From contig NZ_KE383896.1 of the NCBI RefSeq assembly GCF_000422645.1, forward strand, positions 129,461 to 193,460: a DNA stretch of 64,000 bases, written 5' to 3'. The translations under genes were made by a program, and so were the position numbers. This DNA is from Ferrimonas futtsuensis DSM 18154 (GTDB lineage: Bacteria; Pseudomonadota; Gammaproteobacteria; Enterobacterales; Shewanellaceae). The notes beneath the pieces were generated by a model. It was not told where the DNA came from, did no database searches, and saw only the letters and a program-made list of their open reading frames with translations. Positions 62,170 to 64,000 of this stretch are shown in pieces. Within the stretch, counting starts at the first letter, position 1. Each line of letters starts with the position of its first letter.

Positions 62170-62412
62170 TCACAGCCCCTTATGAGAAAACAGCATCGCC
62201 TGGTCGGCGGCGAACCCCACCTTAATCTGAGTGTGGTCGCCGCCCCAGATGCAGGTTTCGGTGCCCAGGGAGCCGCTGCAGCGGTCCGCCCTTCCCAGCA
62301 CCGCCTCCACCTCGGCACGGGACATCCCCAGCTCCAGTTTGTCGTAATTTTGCTGATTCACCTTGCTGCACCCTGCCAGCAACAGCAGCGTCACCCACAG
62401 CAATCGTTTCAT
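62170..62412 (-). CDS. DUF3862-family small lipoprotein
   Basis: An 80-residue lipoprotein with lipobox LLLAGC. NQQNYDKLELGMSRAEVEAVLG, then CSGSLGTETCIWG, and VGFAADQAMLFSHKGL match DUF3862, a short relative of the BamE/SmpA fold. Function unknown. GGAGAGAG precedes the ATG at 62412; upstream in-frame codons to 62472 are not needed. It is convergent with the response regulator gene. Confidence 0.88.
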   Translation of the reverse strand: MKRLLWVTLLLLAGCSKVNQQNYDKLELGMSRAEVEAVLGRADRCSGSLGTETCIWGGDHTQIKVGFAADQAMLFSHKGL

Positions 62413-62539
62413 CGCTCTCTCCCCGAACCAGTTGTTACAGAAAGTAAACCAGAAGTTAAGGCGTGATTTCAAATCGCGGCATGACTAACGAATCACCTTT
62501 TAAGCCCCACTGATCGTGATGGAGTTCAACTATTTTGAC

Positions 62540-62566
62540 GGAAGTTTTGTATAACCTTGCCGACTA
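62540..62566 (+). promoter_or_regulatory. Sigma-28 (FliA) promoter of the second chemoreceptor
   Basis: GGAAGTTT, 11 bases, then GCCGACTA: 6 of 8 matches in each half of TAAAGTTT-N11-GCCGATAA. A second GCCGATAG directly follows at 62567-62574 but has no good -35 at the right distance. It lies 50 bases before the ATG. Confidence 0.5.
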
Positions 62567-62615
62567 GCCGATAGAGCTAAAACAAACCTAATAAAAACTC
62601 TTTACAGGGGAACGC

Positions 62616-64000
62616 ATGGACTTCCGCAACTGGACCCTAGGCCGCCAGATAGGTGTATCCGCGCTGCTTCTTAGCATCCTGACCTACACCATCACCGGTT
62701 TCTTCGGTTACCGTGTAGCCGCCGACAGCCTCACCGAAACCCTCCAGGAGTCCGAATCGGTGATGGCCGATACCCTGGCGGACACCCTGGATCTTCAGTA
62801 TCAGCTCCTTATCAAGCAGGTACGCACCAACGCCGACCTGTTCGACAAGATGTTCTCCACTGACTTCACCCTGATGGACAAGCGCGTCAACATCGCCGGG
62901 GCCAATGCCCCCGGGTTGAAAAACGGCCGCCGCCTGCTCAACAGCGCCATCGCTCAGGTAGACAGGTTCGCCAACATGACCGGCGGAACGGCGACGGTGT
63001 TTGTTAAGGATGGCGATGACTTTACCCGTATCTCCTCCTCCCTGCGCAAGAAGAACGGCGACCGGGCCACCGGTACCCAACTGGGTCAGAGTCACCCCGC
63101 CTACGCCATCCTCCAGGCAGGCCAGACCTACGAGGGCTACGCCAACCTGTTCGGCAAGCGCTACATCACCAGTTACCGCCCCATCAAGGATAAGCAGAAC
63201 CGGGTGATCGGCATTCTCTACATCGGTCAGGATGTCAGCGAGATGATGCAGGAGATGGGCAAAGCCCTGGCCAACATCCAGCTCGGTGAAACCGGTTATG
63301 TCTCCCTGGTTCGCTACGAGGATGGCGTCTTCCTCTATCACCCGCGGCTGACAGGCGATAAGGCATCCAACTTCAAGGATGACAATGGCCAGCCCATCTA
63401 CCAGGACGCCCTGTCCGATCGGGTCAAGCACCACTTTGAGTTCATGCAGGATGGCAAGCTTTGGGTCTCCATGACCCAACCCGTTCCCAGCGCCGGCTGG
63501 ATGGTGGTCATGCAGGTGCCTGAAGAGGAGCTGAGCCACGCCCTCAAACCCCTGGCCCGCACCAACATCGGCCTCTCCATCCTGGGAATTCTGGTGATCA
63601 CCGTGCTGCTCTGGGTGATGCTGAACCAGCGGCTCAAGCCCCTCACCGCCCTGTGCACCCAGGTGGAAGCGATCGGTCACGGTGACCTGACCGCCCAACT
63701 CACCACCTCGGGCGGCAACAGCCAGAACGAGGTGCACCGCATCACCGACAGCGTCGCCGAGATGACCCACAGCCTCAAGGAACTGATCGCCACCCTGCAG
63801 GGGTCCACCTCCCAGCTTGAACAGGCGGCCAGCGAGATGCAGACCGTCGCTCAGGTCAACGGCAGCGGCGCGGCCCAGATGATGCAGCAAACCGATCAGA
63901 TCGCCGCCGCCGTCGAGGAGCTCACCACCTCGGTGCAAGAGGTGGCCCAGCACGCCACAGGGTCCGCCGAACAGGCGGAAGCGGTCGACACCGCCGCCAA
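62616..64000 (+). CDS. Methyl-accepting chemotaxis protein, Cache 3/Cache 2 type (3' end outside window)
   Basis: The first 461 codons of a chemoreceptor. It starts MDFRNWTLGRQIGVSALLLS with a membrane helix, then a periplasmic Cache-type sensor: ATVFVKDGDDFTRISSSLRKKNGDRATGTQLG, HPAYAILQAGQTYEG and LFGKRYITSYRPIKD are typical of the Cache 3-Cache 2 fusion. A second helix lies near 308-328, a HAMP domain follows, and the signalling domain begins (QQTDQIAAAVEELTTSVQEVA) before the edge. ACAGGGGAACGC precedes the ATG. Confidence 0.93.
   Translation, partial: MDFRNWTLGRQIGVSALLLSILTYTITGFFGYRVAADSLTETLQESESVMADTLADTLDLQYQLLIKQVRTNADLFDKMFSTDFTLMDKRVNIAGANAPGLKNGRRLLNSAIAQVDRFANMTGGTATVFVKDGDDFTRISSSLRKKNGDRATGTQLGQSHPAYAILQAGQTYEGYANLFGKRYITSYRPIKDKQNRVIGILYIGQDVSEMMQEMGKALANIQLGETGYVSLVRYEDGVFLYHPRLTGDKASNFKDDNGQPIYQDALSDRVKHHFEFMQDGKLWVSMTQPVPSAGWMVVMQVPEEELSHALKPLARTNIGLSILGILVITVLLWVMLNQRLKPLTALCTQVEAIGHGDLTAQLTTSGGNSQNEVHRITDSVAEMTHSLKELIATLQGSTSQLEQAASEMQTVAQVNGSGAAQMMQQTDQIAAAVEELTTSVQEVAQHATGSAEQAEAVDTAA

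Noticed and set aside
62567-62574. GCCGATAG as the -10 of the second chemoreceptor promoter
   Set aside because: No -35 match lies 11 bases upstream; the adjacent GCCGACTA has one at the right distance.

Overview
The window reads as a continuous stretch of chromosome from a GC-rich, facultatively anaerobic marine-type gammaproteobacterium of the Shewanella/Ferrimonas kind (Alteromonadales). This placement is inferred from gene content. The window holds a complete Na+-pumping NADH:quinone reductase operon (nqrABCDEF-apbE-nqrM), a tetraheme periplasmic flavocytochrome c of the fumarate reductase family, the O2-independent ubiquinone genes ubiT/ubiU/ubiV, luxS, and two chemoreceptors. The high GC points more to Ferrimonas than to most Shewanella. 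I saw no tRNA, rRNA, CRISPR array, insertion sequence or prophage.

Layout. 1-6200: an edge gene, a YfhL-type ferredoxin, ubiT and divergent ubiUV, a DUF998 membrane protein, and proBA. 6300-9240: a purine permease, then the most unusual part of the window, three tandem tiny genes on the minus strand (7939-8467). They encode related 29-31 residue peptides in ~220-bp repeat units. Each leader carries a pair of hairpins with GGA in the loop, which is the classic form of a CsrA/RsmA site. The unit has its own promoter (8624-8651) and terminator (7813-7842). 9250-16300: an M17 aminopeptidase, pepD, LexA-boxed dinB, and a chemoreceptor with a sigma-28 promoter. 16600-23800: the nqr operon. 24200-36500: a POT-like transporter, luxS, an orphan TRAP binding protein, bolA, an AlkB-like dioxygenase, a truncated glycerate kinase-like gene, cdaR, a eukaryotic-type glutathione synthetase, rlmG, yajG, a cyclophilin and ampG.

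36500-48300: an orphan GlyGly-CTERM-like tail, two envelope proteins, a proXWV-type osmolyte ABC transporter, a permease with a cysteine-rich loop and an inverted-repeat operator, a DASS carrier, a GNAT enzyme, a MerR-methyltransferase fusion and a LysR regulator. 48400-58300: the flavocytochrome divergent from an OprD-like porin with a CRP-like site between them, a chalcone-isomerase-like protein, a VF530 protein, a tetR-MFP-RND efflux locus and a DUF465 gene. 58400-64000: a secreted protein divergent from a histidine kinase/sigma-54 response regulator pair with sigma-54-like elements on both sides, a DUF3862 lipoprotein, and a second chemoreceptor that runs off the window.

How the genes fit together. 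Several loci serve respiration and redox state: Na+-NQR with its flavinylation and iron maturation factors, anaerobic ubiquinone synthesis, and the periplasmic reductase with a possible porin for its substrate. Others serve nutrient and osmolyte uptake and motility. Global regulators suggested by sites are FNR and CRP (anaerobic and carbon control), LexA, sigma-28, sigma-54, and possibly CsrA at the tandem peptide genes.
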